Assembly (NCBI GenBank): GCA_947495685.1
Contig: CANLZY010000039.1
Coordinates: forward strand, 1-38,432
Direction: 5' to 3'
Length of the DNA stretch: 38,432 nucleotides
Origin: an uncultured Tropicimonas sp.
Lineage (GTDB): Bacteria > Pseudomonadota > Alphaproteobacteria > Rhodobacterales > Rhodobacteraceae
In this document: one piece after another, positions 17,322-26,853 of the stretch
Numbering within the stretch: position 1 is the first letter of the stretch
Layout of the letters: every line of letters starts with the position of its first letter
The notes under the pieces: model-generated
What the model was told of the DNA's origin: nothing
What the model saw: only the letters and a program-made list of their open reading frames with translations
The model's database searches: none
Translations under genes and position numbers: made by a program

Positions 17322-18215
17322 ATGATGAGCAGCCTCTCTCCGCTCGACCGGCGACGCCAGCAGACCGGGCTCGCCTTCGTCACACCGACGTTGCTGGTGA
17401 TCTCGTTGATCCTGGTTTACCCGATCCTGCAATCCATCGTGCTGAGTTTCGGCTCCTCCAGCATCGACGGTTCCGAGCCCTATCGGTTTGTCGGGTTGAA
17501 GCATTACATGACGCTGGCCGGCGACGACCGCTTCTGGAACTCGCTCTGGGTCACGCTGACCTTCACCGCCCTGTCCATTCCGCTCGAACTGATCCTCGGT
17601 GTCGGGCTCGCGGTGCTGATGAACGAACATTTCCGCGGCAAGGGGCTGGCCAGGCTGGCCGTGCTGTTCCCGTGGGCGCTGCCCACCGCTCTCAACACGC
17701 TGATGTGGCGCTGGATGTACAATGCCGATTACGGTCTGTTCAACGCTGTCGCGCTGCAGTCAGGTATTGTCGAGCGGCCAATCAACTGGCTGGGTGACGA
17801 GACGCTGGCGATGATGTCGATGGTGATCGTGTCGGTCTGGAAAACCAGCTCCTTCATGGCGCTGATCATCCTCGCCGGTCTGCAATCGATCCCCCGCGAG
17901 CTGTACGAGGCCGGACGGATGGACGGCATGAGCAAATGGCAGGAATTCCGTGAAATCACGCTGCCGCTGCTGCGCGGGCCGATCCTGGTGGCGCTGATCG
18001 TGCGCTCGATGGATGCGCTGCGTACTTTCGAGTTGCCCTTCAACCTGACCGATGGCGGCCCGGTCACGGCAACCGAGAGCCTGTCGCTGTATGCCTACAA
18101 GGTGATCTTCGACTTCATCGAATTCAACTACGGCGCCTCGATCGTCGTGGTGCAGTTCCTCGTCATCTTCGTGATGAGCCTCGCCTATATCTTCACCCTG
18201 CGGAACAAGGACTGA
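17322..18215 (+). CDS. ABC sugar importer permease, MalF type
   Basis: This 297-residue inner-membrane protein has about six transmembrane segments. It carries the EAA loop that docks on the ATPase: LYEAGRMDGMSKWQEFREI followed by TLPLLRGP, near residues 190-215. N-terminal features such as FVTPTLLVISLILVYPIL and the periplasmic loop are typical of MalF/UgpA-type CUT1 subunits, without the large P2 domain. The start is given at the first ATG of the tandem ATGATG at 17322-17327; no strong ribosome site is visible, so the second ATG is equally possible. It forms an operon with the next permease, which begins four bases after its stop, and with the ATPase. Confidence 0.92.
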   Translation: MMSSLSPLDRRRQQTGLAFVTPTLLVISLILVYPILQSIVLSFGSSSIDGSEPYRFVGLKHYMTLAGDDRFWNSLWVTLTFTALSIPLELILGVGLAVLMNEHFRGKGLARLAVLFPWALPTALNTLMWRWMYNADYGLFNAVALQSGIVERPINWLGDETLAMMSMVIVSVWKTSSFMALIILAGLQSIPRELYEAGRMDGMSKWQEFREITLPLLRGPILVALIVRSMDALRTFELPFNLTDGGPVTATESLSLYAYKVIFDFIEFNYGASIVVVQFLVIFVMSLAYIFTLRNKD

Positions 18216-18219
18216 GCGC

Positions 18220-19044
18220 ATGAACAAACGTCCCCGCATCGGCCTCTATACGCTTGTGGCGCTGTCCGTCGTGATCTCGTTCCTGCCGATCGTCTGGCTG
18301 ATCCTGACCTCGCTCAAGAACACCGCCGGTATTTATGCCTGGCCACCGCAATACTGGCCCGACCCCTTCACCTTCGACAACTATGTCAAGATCGTCACCG
18401 AGTCGCCGGAGCTGCTGCTGTACGTCCTGAACAGCTTCATCGTCGCGTTGGGGTGTACGCTGCTGACGCTGACGATCGGCGGTTTGGCCGGCTACGCGCT
18501 GTCGCGGATCAAGATGCGCTGGGGCGCTGTCCTGATGGTGTTCATCCTCGCCGTATCGATGTTCCCGCCGGTCTCGCTGCTGCCGTCGCTGTTCCAGAAC
18601 TTCCTGAAACTCGGGTTGCTCAACACATACTCCGGCCTCATTATCGCTCACGCTGGCCTGTTCCTGCCCTTCACGGTGTGGATGCTGGCCAGCTATTTCC
18701 GGACCCTGCCGCCCGAGATCGAGGAAGCGGCCCGGATGGACGGCATGGGCCTGATGCGGATCTTCCTGACCATCGTGATCCCGCTTTCCTGGCCGGGTTT
18801 CGTCGCCACAGGTCTGATCGTCTTCATCTTCTCGTGGAACGAGTTCCCGCTGGCCCTCGTCTTGATGACACAGAACGCCATGCGCACGGCCCCTGTCGGC
18901 ATCTCGCTCTATCCCGGTGAATACGCCTTCCCGTGGGAGACAATCTCGACCGCGACCGTGATCGCCATCATCCCGATCCTCGTGATCACAGCCATCTTCC
19001 AGAAACAGATTGTCGGCGGCCTGACGGCCGGCGCCGGCAAGTGA
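18220..19044 (+). CDS. ABC sugar importer permease, MalG type
   Basis: This 274-residue inner-membrane subunit is the partner of the MalF-type permease. Six transmembrane segments are expected. The EAA loop reads EEAARMDGMGLMRIFLTIVI followed by PLSWPG, at about residues 167-192, and the family segment FIFSWNEFPLAL is near residues 204-215. It starts four bases after the previous gene and ends ten bases before the ATPase gene, so translation of the three is probably coupled. It forms the translocation pore with the MalF-type subunit. Substrate specificity comes mainly from the binding protein. Confidence 0.92.
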   Translation: MNKRPRIGLYTLVALSVVISFLPIVWLILTSLKNTAGIYAWPPQYWPDPFTFDNYVKIVTESPELLLYVLNSFIVALGCTLLTLTIGGLAGYALSRIKMRWGAVLMVFILAVSMFPPVSLLPSLFQNFLKLGLLNTYSGLIIAHAGLFLPFTVWMLASYFRTLPPEIEEAARMDGMGLMRIFLTIVIPLSWPGFVATGLIVFIFSWNEFPLALVLMTQNAMRTAPVGISLYPGEYAFPWETISTATVIAIIPILVITAIFQKQIVGGLTAGAGK

Positions 19045-19054
19045 GGGTCCTTCC

Positions 19055-20161
19055 ATGACAGTGGTTCAACTCGACCGCATCGGCAAATCCTACGGCGGCT
19101 TCAAGGCGGTCGAGGAGTTCGACCTGACCATCCACGACGGCGAGTTTCTCGTCTTGCTGGGGCCGTCCGGGTGCGGAAAGTCCACCACGCTCCGGATGAT
19201 CGCCGGACTGGAGAGCATTTCCACGGGCCTTCTCAGCATCGGTGGCGCGCCGATGAACGACGTGGAGCCCAAGGATCGCGGCGTGGCGATGGTGTTCCAG
19301 AACTATGCGCTCTATCCACATAAATCCGTCTACGACAACATGGCCATGGCGCTGAAACTCCAGAAGATGCCGAAGGCCGAAATTCAGAAACGGGTTGGCG
19401 ATACCGCCGAAATGCTGGGGCTGACTGACTATCTGGCCCGCAAGCCCGCCGCCCTCTCCGGTGGCCAGCGTCAGCGCGTGGCCATCGGACGCGCCATCGT
19501 GCGCACGCCCAAGGTGTTCCTGTTCGACGAGCCGCTGTCGAACCTTGATGCCAAGCTTCGGGTCAAGATGCGGATGGAGCTGCAAGAGCTGCACGACCGC
19601 CTCGGCGTCACATCCGTCTACGTGACCCACGACCAGATCGAGGCGATGACGCTGGCCGACCGGATCGTGATCATGAACGGCGGCGTTGTGGCCCAGGTCG
19701 GCAGCCCGCGCGAGGTCTATGACACCCCGGCAGACGAGTTCGTTGCCGGGTTCATTGGCAGCCCGTCAATGAATTTCATCGATCTTCGCCGGAATGGAGA
19801 TGATGGCTGGACCTCGGTCGAGGGGCATCTTGCCCTGCCGCCGCTGTCCTTCGACACCGGCCAGCGCGCGGATCTTCGTCTGGGAGTCCGACCGGAGCAC
19901 ATCGAGATCCTTGATCCGGGCGCTGACGACGGAATCGGCATGACCTTTGATGCCAAGGTGCTGCTGGCAGAACTGCTGGGGGCGGACGCATTGTTGAATC
20001 TGGACGTCGATGGCATTCGTCTTCTGGCGCGGGTCAGCGGAACCGAGCATCCGGTGGCCGGCGACCGGCTTCGGATTCGTTTCCATGAGGCGCAACTGCA
20101 TGCCTTCGATTGCGAGAGCGGGCGGGCGTTGGAACGCGGGGTACCCACCTTGGTATCGTAA
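19055..20161 (+). CDS. ABC sugar importer ATPase, UgpC/MalK type
   Basis: This 368-residue ATPase energises the importer. It has Walker A GPSGCGKST (about residues 37-45), a Q-loop in FQNYALYPH, signature LSGGQRQRVAIGRA (about 135-148), Walker B VFLFDEPLSNLD and H-loop VTHDQ. The C-terminal part after about residue 235 is the TOBE/OB regulatory domain of MalK-type ATPases, including the phrase LRLGVRPEHIEIL. Length and motifs are complete. GTGAGGG precedes the ATG. It is the last gene of the iclR-led operon; no convincing terminator hairpin was seen in the 198 bases before the desaturase. Automatic pipelines often label such proteins UgpC, but the operon does not indicate glycerol-3-phosphate as substrate. 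Confidence 0.93.
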   Translation: MTVVQLDRIGKSYGGFKAVEEFDLTIHDGEFLVLLGPSGCGKSTTLRMIAGLESISTGLLSIGGAPMNDVEPKDRGVAMVFQNYALYPHKSVYDNMAMALKLQKMPKAEIQKRVGDTAEMLGLTDYLARKPAALSGGQRQRVAIGRAIVRTPKVFLFDEPLSNLDAKLRVKMRMELQELHDRLGVTSVYVTHDQIEAMTLADRIVIMNGGVVAQVGSPREVYDTPADEFVAGFIGSPSMNFIDLRRNGDDGWTSVEGHLALPPLSFDTGQRADLRLGVRPEHIEILDPGADDGIGMTFDAKVLLAELLGADALLNLDVDGIRLLARVSGTEHPVAGDRLRIRFHEAQLHAFDCESGRALERGVPTLVS

Positions 20162-20359
20162 CCAATCACTATCCGCGCTTCCGATGCCCTCGCCCGGAAC
20201 TGGCCGTCGTCAGCGGGCCCCAAGCGCCCTCCAACCCTCGAATTGGGCGGCTAGGACCACGTTTGCAAATGCAGATCAATCGACGCTGGGGGCAGAATTT
20301 ACTTGTCCCGTGGGGCTGATGCTTTATCGACCTTGCGAGAAACACAAAAAAGCGGACGC

Positions 20360-21394
20360 ATGAAAGATTTCCAGGATCGTCAAACGACACCACCCAGCCC
20401 CTCCAAAGCGAGCGATTGGGTAAAGATACTCGCAAACTACCGGGAACCGAGCGATCGGCGCAGCTACTTCGAGCTGGCCATCACAGCGATTCCCTTTTTC
20501 CTGTTGTGGGCGGCTGCGTGGTGGTCCTTGTCGATCAGTCCCTGGCTGGCACTGGCCTTGTCGCTGCTGGTTGCGGGATTTCTGCTGCGCCTTTTCGCCA
20601 TTCAGCACGATTGCGGGCACAGCTCCTTTTTCCGCAACCGGAGTGTCGGTGACTGGGTTGGCCGCGGAATCGGCATCCTGACGTTGACGCCTTATGACGT
20701 TTGGCGTCGAGCGCATTCGATCCACCACAGCAGTGCGGGCAACCTTGGCCGGCGGGGCATGGGCGACATCCTGACCCTGACCGTGGCCGAGTATCGCGAA
20801 CTGGGGGCCTTTGGTCGGCTGAAATACCGGCTCTATCGGCATCCTTTCACGCTCTTTGGGGTCGGGCCCGGCTACCTGTTCCTGCTGGAGAACCGCCTGC
20901 CGCTCGGCTTCATGGGCCAAGCGCGGTACTGGATCAGCGCGATGGGCACCAATCTCGGTATCCTGATCGCGGGATCCTTGATCTGGTATCTTGGCGGCTT
21001 GCAGCCGTTGTTGCTGATCTTCCTCCCGTCGACCTTGATCGCCGCGACCGCCGGTGTCTGGCTGTTTTATGTCCAACACCAGTTCGAGTCCACGCACTGG
21101 GAAGCCGAAGAAGACTGGCAACTGCACGAATCCGCGTTGCACGGCAGTTCGCACTATGTGCTTCCCTCGGTTCTGCAATGGATGACGGCCAATATCGGCA
21201 TCCACCATGTGCATCACCTGTACAGCCGCATCCCGTTCTACCGCTTGACCGAGGTCCTGAAGGATCACGAGGAACTGGCCGAAGGCAACCGGATGACCAT
21301 CCGCGAGAGCCTTGCCAGCGTCCGGCTGCATCTGTGGGACGAACAAAGCAAGCGGCTGATGTCGTTTTCCCAGGCACGCCAACTGTACGGCTGA
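20360..21394 (+). CDS. membrane fatty-acid desaturase
   Basis: This 344-residue integral membrane di-iron desaturase has all three histidine boxes: HDCGH at residues 83-87, HSIHH at 119-123 and HHVHH at about 282-286. Hydrophobic segments lie near residues 36-80 and 190-235. It inserts a double bond into acyl chains at the inner membrane and helps adjust fluidity; the layout resembles bacterial omega-6/delta-12-type enzymes, but regiospecificity cannot be assigned. The ATG at 20360 (MKDFQDRQ) is preferred; alternative non-ATG starts 19 codons upstream lack support, and the ribosome site is weak. It has no functional tie to the sugar genes on either side and is closed by the hairpin at 21516-21546. 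Confidence 0.9.
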   Translation: MKDFQDRQTTPPSPSKASDWVKILANYREPSDRRSYFELAITAIPFFLLWAAAWWSLSISPWLALALSLLVAGFLLRLFAIQHDCGHSSFFRNRSVGDWVGRGIGILTLTPYDVWRRAHSIHHSSAGNLGRRGMGDILTLTVAEYRELGAFGRLKYRLYRHPFTLFGVGPGYLFLLENRLPLGFMGQARYWISAMGTNLGILIAGSLIWYLGGLQPLLLIFLPSTLIAATAGVWLFYVQHQFESTHWEAEEDWQLHESALHGSSHYVLPSVLQWMTANIGIHHVHHLYSRIPFYRLTEVLKDHEELAEGNRMTIRESLASVRLHLWDEQSKRLMSFSQARQLYG

Positions 21395-21515
21395 GGCGTC
21401 TGGCAAAAAGGAGAGCGGACAGGCGAGAAAAGCCATCGACTGTCCGTCCTTCTCGGCCTTTGGCGTCGCGCGTCAAAGTCTGAAAATGAGGTCTCGTGTT
21501 TCTTAAACCATCCTG

Positions 21516-21546
21516 AACGCCGCTCCAACACTCGTGGGGCGGCGTT
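21516..21546 (+). terminator. terminator after desaturase
   Basis: AACGCCGCTCC (21516-21526) pairs with GGGGCGGCGTT (21536-21546), with one G-T pair and a 9-nt loop, followed by TTGCGTT on the plus strand. It sits in the 209-base gap between the desaturase and the converging rhaK gene, so it may also stop transcription from the rha side. Confidence 0.7.
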
Positions 21547-21603
21547 TTGCGTTCTGCGCAAGCTGGCTGGAATGGGAGGGTCGGCCCTCGTCAGGTCCGT
21601 CCG

Positions 21604-23001
21604 TTAGGCTGTCCTGCCACCCTTGGCAACCGGTTGGTCGCTGCGTTCCCGCCACGCAGCGGCGTAGCGTTCCAAGGTCTCTACCGCCCCCATGACGGCG
21701 GGCTCATCGCAGGATGGGTGGCTGGCCGGATCAAACAGCAACGCCGCGCCAACGCTTGTCCCGGTAGAGGAGGTCGAGGTCGTGACCGACCGCCCGGTCG
21801 CGGTCTGCAGCATCTCGATGTACTGTCGGTTTCGCGTGAACGGTCCCTCGACGATCACCGGTCCGGCGGCCCCGATGATGTCCAGGCACTCCGCTGTCAC
21901 AAGCGCGAGGTACCACGAGAGCGCCACGTCGCGGTCGCCGCTTCCAGTGGCGGGCTCCGAGGGATGCCACCGCATCTGATGCCCTTGAAATGGTCCGCTT
22001 CGGGGCTCCACGGCCGGCAGCAACATGAGGCCGCTGTCGAGCACCCGTGTTGTATCTGCTGACGTGATCGCGGGCGCGTGGCCCTGCGAGATGATTTCGT
22101 ATTCCCGCCCGCCCATGAAGCGGGCCGAAGGGACAGGCTGACCGAGGGCGTTCACGTTGATCAACGTATCCCTGTCCGGATCCAGCGGTCGGCTGTGGCC
22201 ACCAACCGACATCGCGACCACCCACGTGCCGGTCGAGACAACGCAGAACGGTGCGGCGCGCGACGCGATGTGAGGATAGAGAGAAGCGTTTGAATCATGG
22301 ATGCCACACACAACCGGAGTGTCCGGCGGCAAGCCGGTCCGGGCCGCGATATCGGGCAGAATCGAGCCCAACCGTTCCGCCGAGCGGCGGGCCGGGGCGA
22401 TCTTGTCCCGGATGGCGAGCGTGTCGACGAGAGCCGAGAACGCGCCCGCGTGCGGGTTCCAGAGGTCCGTGTGGCACCCGATGGAGGTGACATCGGTGGC
22501 CGAGACGCCGGTCAGTCGATGGCCCCAGTATTGCGGGTAGGTGACGATCTGCGCCGTGCGGGCGTGCAGGCCCGGGTCGTTCGCGAACAGCCAGTGAAGT
22601 TGCGCCCCCACGTTCAATCCACCCGCCAGTCGGGGCGAACCGGTGTCGCAAAACGGCGGGCGCAGGCTGTCATACTCGGCAGTCACCGAAGACGGCCCAT
22701 CGAATTCGTAGTCGAGGATCGGCGTGGCCAATGTGCCATCCTCGGCCAACAGGGCCGCTGTTGCGCCGTGTGTTGTCACCGAGATCCCGTCGATGCCGTG
22801 GTCGCGATGAAATTGCCCGAGCGCATCGAGCAGAAACGTCCAGTGTCCCTCGACATCGAAATGCGGATAGGGCGGGCCGGGCACCACTCGGTTCGGCCGC
22901 GTGACAACCGCCACTTCCGCGAGCGAATTCAGGTCGACGAGAGCAAGCTTTGCATTGGTCTTTCCAATGTCGATGACGGCTATGTTGCGGCGCGTGGTCA
23001 T
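21604..23001 (-). CDS. rhaK: L-rhamnulose kinase, FGGY family
   Basis: This 465-residue sugar kinase phosphorylates L-rhamnulose to L-rhamnulose-1-phosphate with ATP in the cytoplasm. The FGGY fold shows phosphate loop 1 at [11 protein letters not shown] (residues 11-21), a central [12 protein letters not shown] segment with probable catalytic base Asp236, the ATP-site VVSTGTW near 254-260 and a later GPFTRN segment. The ATG at 23001 overlaps the rhaU stop as ATGA, so translation is coupled; upstream codons in the same frame lie inside rhaU and are not family-like. It is the last gene of the rhaR-S-T-P-Q-U-K order known from Rhizobium leguminosarum, where the kinase is also needed for transport activity. 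FGGY kinases vary in substrate, so the assignment leans on operon context. Confidence 0.9.
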   Translation of the reverse strand: MTTRRNIAVIDIGKTNAKLALVDLNSLAEVAVVTRPNRVVPGPPYPHFDVEGHWTFLLDALGQFHRDHGIDGISVTTHGATAALLAEDGTLATPILDYEFDGPSSVTAEYDSLRPPFCDTGSPRLAGGLNVGAQLHWLFANDPGLHARTAQIVTYPQYWGHRLTGVSATDVTSIGCHTDLWNPHAGAFSALVDTLAIRDKIAPARRSAERLGSILPDIAARTGLPPDTPVVCGIHDSNASLYPHIASRAAPFCVVSTGTWVVAMSVGGHSRPLDPDRDTLINVNALGQPVPSARFMGGREYEIISQGHAPAITSADTTRVLDSGLMLLPAVEPRSGPFQGHQMRWHPSEPATGSGDRDVALSWYLALVTAECLDIIGAAGPVIVEGPFTRNRQYIEMLQTATGRSVTTSTSSTGTSVGAALLFDPASHPSCDEPAVMGAVETLERYAAAWRERSDQPVAKGGRTA

Positions 23002-23312
23002 GGCATGAAGAACATCGGCTCCAGCGGGATCGCGACGGGCGCACCGCTGTCGTCGGTTTCCATGATGTCCGCCATATGCGCCCACCAGCTTTGCATCACC
23101 GCAGACGCGGGCAGGTTGTCCATGTCATGCGGCTCGGTCCGCCAGAGCACGCCGAACAGGATGTTGGTTTCCGGGTCAAGATGGATCGAATAGTCCGACA
23201 CACCCGCCTGCCGCAACAGGTCAACCAGCTCGGGCCAGATGTCGTCGTGCCGGCGTTTGTATTCGTCCTGCATGCCGGGGCTCAGCCGCATCTTGAAGGC
23301 GTGCTTTTCCAT
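22998..23312 (-). CDS. rhaU: L-rhamnose mutarotase
   Basis: This 104-residue protein has exactly the length of E. coli RhaM and the same hallmark segments: [13 protein letters not shown] with His22 as the probable catalytic residue, [14 protein letters not shown] and [10 protein letters not shown]. It interconverts the alpha and beta anomers of L-rhamnose so that the isomerase receives the right form. The start at 23312 lies one base after the rhaQ stop (TGAGATG); the in-frame extension upstream is inside rhaQ. The 3' end overlaps rhaK by ATGA. E. coli calls the equivalent gene rhaM. Confidence 0.95.
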   Translation of the reverse strand: MEKHAFKMRLSPGMQDEYKRRHDDIWPELVDLLRQAGVSDYSIHLDPETNILFGVLWRTEPHDMDNLPASAVMQSWWAHMADIMETDDSGAPVAIPLEPMFFMP

Positions 23313-23313
23313 C

Positions 23314-24306
23314 TCACGCCCTCCGTGCGGCAAGCTGTGCCCAGAGCCGGGGCAAGGCGATGACACCGATCAGGAGCAGCCCGAGGAAGATCGACATGAC
23401 GATCCCGGGAACATTGAGCAGGCCAAGGCCGAAGGTGACAAGCCCCATGACGAAGGCCGCGATCACGACCCCGGGGATGGACCCCGAACCGCCGAGGATG
23501 TTGACGCCGCCAAGAACCACCATGGTGATAACCTCCAGTTCCCAGCCAAGGGCGATGGAGGGGCGTGTCGAGCCAAGCCGCGAGGTCAGGCAGACCGCCG
23601 CCACGCCGGCCATGAGGCCCGTGAGCAGGAACAGGATGAACTTGACCCTTTGCACCCGGATGCCGGAGAACAGCGCGCCGGTCGCGTTGTTACCGATGGC
23701 GAACACGGCGCGGCCGAAGTTGGTCTTGTGCAGCACCACCGCGTAGATCACCGCGAAGATCGCGAACAGGAAGATCTCGAAACTGAACACCCACCAGATA
23801 TAGCCCTGACCGAAGAACGCGAAGCTTTCGGGGTAGCCGCGAAATGCGCCGTCGCCCAGGACAATGAAGCTGATTCCGCGAAACAGGCTCATGGTGCCGA
23901 TAGTGACGACAATCGAGGGCAGGCCCATGATGGTCACGAGCACCGCGTTGAATGCACCGCAGAGCATCCCGACCCCCATGCCGATCAGAACGAGTTCGGT
24001 GGTGCCGGCGCCGAATTGCGCGGCCGCACCCATCGCGGTCGAGGCAAGCGCGATGATCGAGGCGACAGACAGGTCGATTTCGCCCGAGATGATCAGCAGC
24101 GCCATGGCAAAGGCGATCATCGCCTTTTCGGTGAAGTTGAAGGTGGCGTCGCTGAGGTTCCAGACGTTCAGGAAATACGGTGAGGCGAAGGAGTTGAGAA
24201 CGAAGATCCCGATGGCCACCGCCAGCAGCAGGGCCTCCCAGCTCTTGAACAGGCGTTGGGCCGGGGTTGTCAGGCGGTCGGGGATCTGGCGGGCTGTCGG
24301 GGTCAT
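23314..24306 (-). CDS. rhaQ: rhamnose ABC importer permease
   Basis: This 330-residue inner-membrane permease is of the RbsC/CUT2 class, with eight to ten predicted transmembrane helices. Typical segments are [16 protein letters not shown] near residues 78-93, [20 protein letters not shown] and the late [20 protein letters not shown]. Its ATG overlaps the stop of the preceding permease as ATGA, and rhaU follows one base after its stop. The two different permeases presumably form a heterodimer with the RhaT ATPase. The match to the rhizobial rha operon in order and type is exact. Confidence 0.9.
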   Translation of the reverse strand: MTPTARQIPDRLTTPAQRLFKSWEALLLAVAIGIFVLNSFASPYFLNVWNLSDATFNFTEKAMIAFAMALLIISGEIDLSVASIIALASTAMGAAAQFGAGTTELVLIGMGVGMLCGAFNAVLVTIMGLPSIVVTIGTMSLFRGISFIVLGDGAFRGYPESFAFFGQGYIWWVFSFEIFLFAIFAVIYAVVLHKTNFGRAVFAIGNNATGALFSGIRVQRVKFILFLLTGLMAGVAAVCLTSRLGSTRPSIALGWELEVITMVVLGGVNILGGSGSIPGVVIAAFVMGLVTFGLGLLNVPGIVMSIFLGLLLIGVIALPRLWAQLAARRA

Positions 24307-25286
24307 GTTGCGTGCTCCGCGGATTTCAGGATCACCCGGCCTTGGGTGCGATTGGCGCGTGCATTGAACGCGACGGCGATGATGATGGCGCTGCCCGAGA
24401 TGGCGAGTTGCCAGAACGGCGAGATGTGAACGACAGGCAGGGCGTTCTTGACGATGCCAAGGAACAACGCTCCCAACAGAACGCCGCCAACCGAGCCGAT
24501 ACCACCGGCGATCGAGACGCCGCCGATGACACAGGCCGCGACAACCTCAAGCTCGAATCCGCCGGCGATGTCGACATAGGCAACCGCGTAGCGCGCCACC
24601 CAGAGGTACCCGGTCAGCCCGGCCAGCGCTCCGGACAGAACGAAGGCCGTGAATTGCGTGCGTCCGACGTTGATGCCGGTATAGACCGCCGCGTGCGGGT
24701 TGCCGCCTACGGCAAAGAAGGATCGTCCCAAAGGCGTGCGGGTGACCAGGACAAAGAACACGCCGAGCATCAGGATCGCGATCCACGACAGCATCGGCAG
24801 GCCCAGCACCACGGCGCGCGGGAAACCGGTAAACGAGGCGCTCATTTCGTGGGCGTTGATCCAGGCGCCATCGGACAGCAGGAAGATGATGCCGCGAAAG
24901 ATGGTCATGGTGCCCAACGTGACCACGATGGGCGGGATGCCGACCTTCCAGACCAGCAAGCCGTTGATCGCGCCCATCATCGCCCCGAGCGTCAGGGCGA
25001 TGGCCATGATGATCGGGATGGGAAGGCCCGGTGCCATCGTGTTGATCATCGCCACCACCATCCCGGTCAAGGCGAGGTTGGCGGCCACTGACAGGTCGAT
25101 ACAGCGGGTGACGATCACCACCATCTGCCCAAGGGCGAGGATGATGAGCGGGGCCGTATCGTTGAACACGTTGGCCATGTTGGCCGGTGCAACGAAGCCC
25201 GGAAACCGCGTCGAGATCAGAACCAGCAGCACGAGGATGGCGCTCAGCAGGATCATCTCGCGCGATTTTACAAGACGTTTGAGCAT
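24303..25286 (-). CDS. rhaP: rhamnose ABC importer permease
   Basis: This 327-residue CUT2-class inner-membrane permease is paralogous to the following one. Recognisable segments are RCIDLSVAANLALTGMVVA, VGIPPIVVTLGTMTIFRGI and CVIGGVSIAGGIGSVGGV. It begins two bases after the stop of the ATPase gene and overlaps the next permease by ATGA, so it is translationally coupled on both sides. It works with RhaQ as the membrane channel for rhamnose. Which of the two is called P or Q rests on gene order by analogy with Rhizobium. Confidence 0.9.
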   Translation of the reverse strand: MLKRLVKSREMILLSAILVLLVLISTRFPGFVAPANMANVFNDTAPLIILALGQMVVIVTRCIDLSVAANLALTGMVVAMINTMAPGLPIPIIMAIALTLGAMMGAINGLLVWKVGIPPIVVTLGTMTIFRGIIFLLSDGAWINAHEMSASFTGFPRAVVLGLPMLSWIAILMLGVFFVLVTRTPLGRSFFAVGGNPHAAVYTGINVGRTQFTAFVLSGALAGLTGYLWVARYAVAYVDIAGGFELEVVAACVIGGVSIAGGIGSVGGVLLGALFLGIVKNALPVVHISPFWQLAISGSAIIIAVAFNARANRTQGRVILKSAEHAT

Positions 25287-25288
25287 GT

Positions 25289-26821
25289 TCAGCTCTCCGA
25301 TATGCCAGCCGCATGGCGGACAAGGGTTTCCGGGGACAGGGCATCGCGGTCCAGTTCGGTCACGATCCGCCCTTCGCGCATAACGATTACCCGGTCGGAC
25401 ATTCCGAGGATCTCGGGGATCTCGGAACTGACCATGATGATCGACAATCCCTGGGCAACCAGTTCGGCCATGAAGGCATGCACGGCGGCCTTGGAGCCGA
25501 TGTCGATCCCCTTGGTGGGTTCATCGAGGATGATGATCTTCGGGTGGGTCGCCAGCCACTTGGCAATCACGACCTTTTGCTGGTTGCCGCCCGACAGGTT
25601 GCCGATGTCCTGATCGAGCGAGGCCGCCCGCAGGTCGAGCCGGCTGGTATATTCCCGTGCCAGTGCAAACTCTTCTGCCAACCGGATGAACCCGTTGCGC
25701 GAGGTTTGGGAGAGCGACGGCAGGGTGACATTCTGATAGATCGGCAGTCCGATGACGGCGCCCTGTTTGCCGCGATCCTCGGGCACATAGACGATTCCAT
25801 TCTGCACGGCATCGGCAGGCGAGCGGATGATCCGGATCTGATCATCGATCCTGGTCACGCCCTTGGATGGCTTGGTGATGCCAAAGAGCGCCTGCATGAA
25901 TTCGGATCGGCCCGCGCCCACGAGCCCGTAAAACCCGAGGATCTCGCCGCGACGAAGCGAGAAGTTGATGTCGTCGAATTCGGTCGGATGGCAGTATTCG
26001 ACAACCTGCAGGACCTTGTCGCCAACCTCTACGCTGCGCTCGGGAAAGATCTGGTCGACGGACCGGCCGACCATCAGTTTCACCAATTCATCCTCGCTGA
26101 CATCGGCAATCATGCCGTCGCCAACGAACTGGCCGTCGCGGAACACCGTGTACCTGTCGGCGATCCGGAAGATCTCGTCGAACTTGTGGCTGATGAACAG
26201 GATCGCCTTTCCCTGGGCCCGCAGGTGTTCGACCAGCTCGTAGAGCTCGGCGATTTCCTTGTGCGACAGCGCGGCGGTGGGTTCGTCCATGATCACCACG
26301 CGGGCGTCGATGGACAGGGCGCGGGCAATGGCGACGAGGTGCTTGCTGGCAATTCCCAGGTCGCGCAGGCGCACCGCCGGGTCGATCTGGGCGCCGATGC
26401 TTTCCAGCAGCGCACCGGCGTCGCGCAACATCGTGGCAGTATCGATCAGCCCAAACCGCCCCCGAGGGGCGTGCCCGATGAAAATGTTCTCGGCCACCGA
26501 AAGCTCGTCGAACAGGACGGTTTCCTGATGAATCGCGGTGATGCCGTGGGCTGCGGCACGTTGAGCGGTGGGAAAGCTCACGGGCGTACCGTCGATGCGG
26601 ATCGTGCCGCCATCGGGTTGGTAGATGCCCGTCAGAACCTTGACGACAGTCGATTTTCCCGCGCCATTCTCGCCCACCAGCGCAGTTACCTGCCCCGGAT
26701 ACAGTTTGAGAGACACGTCCGACAGGGCCTTGACGCCCGGAAAGATCTTGGTGATGCCGTCAAGTGCCAGGACCGGCTCAGCCATCGATACGGCTGGCTG
26801 CACTTCGAGAGTCGCCTGCAT
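25289..26821 (-). CDS. rhaT: rhamnose ABC importer ATPase (two nucleotide-binding domains)
   Basis: This 510-residue fused ATPase is of the RbsA/MglA class. The N-terminal half has Walker A GENGAGKST near residues 50-58 and Walker B RVVIMDEPTAALS. Its ABC signature is degenerate, reading LGIASKHLVAIARAL instead of LSxxQ. The C-terminal half has a modified Walker A (GLVGAGRSE), an intact signature LSGGNQQKVVIAKWL and Walker B IIILDEPTKGID. Such asymmetry is usual in CUT2 ATPases. The start at 26821 (MQATLEV) is chosen as the closest in-frame ATG to the ABC domain apart from MAEPVL at 26785; neither has a strong ribosome site, so the start is uncertain by about 12 codons. A stem-loop in the 78-base gap after rhaS probably lowers its expression relative to the binding protein. 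Confidence 0.9.
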   Translation of the reverse strand: MQATLEVQPAVSMAEPVLALDGITKIFPGVKALSDVSLKLYPGQVTALVGENGAGKSTVVKVLTGIYQPDGGTIRIDGTPVSFPTAQRAAAHGITAIHQETVLFDELSVAENIFIGHAPRGRFGLIDTATMLRDAGALLESIGAQIDPAVRLRDLGIASKHLVAIARALSIDARVVIMDEPTAALSHKEIAELYELVEHLRAQGKAILFISHKFDEIFRIADRYTVFRDGQFVGDGMIADVSEDELVKLMVGRSVDQIFPERSVEVGDKVLQVVEYCHPTEFDDINFSLRRGEILGFYGLVGAGRSEFMQALFGITKPSKGVTRIDDQIRIIRSPADAVQNGIVYVPEDRGKQGAVIGLPIYQNVTLPSLSQTSRNGFIRLAEEFALAREYTSRLDLRAASLDQDIGNLSGGNQQKVVIAKWLATHPKIIILDEPTKGIDIGSKAAVHAFMAELVAQGLSIIMVSSEIPEILGMSDRVIVMREGRIVTELDRDALSPETLVRHAAGISES

Positions 26822-26853
26822 GAGACTGTCGCACTTCTTGTGTGAGTGATGGT

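Noticed and set aside
16073-17383. 436-codon minus-strand frame opposite the CUT1 binding-protein gene
   Set aside because: The plus strand has a signal peptide, ribosome site and family motifs; the minus frame has none.
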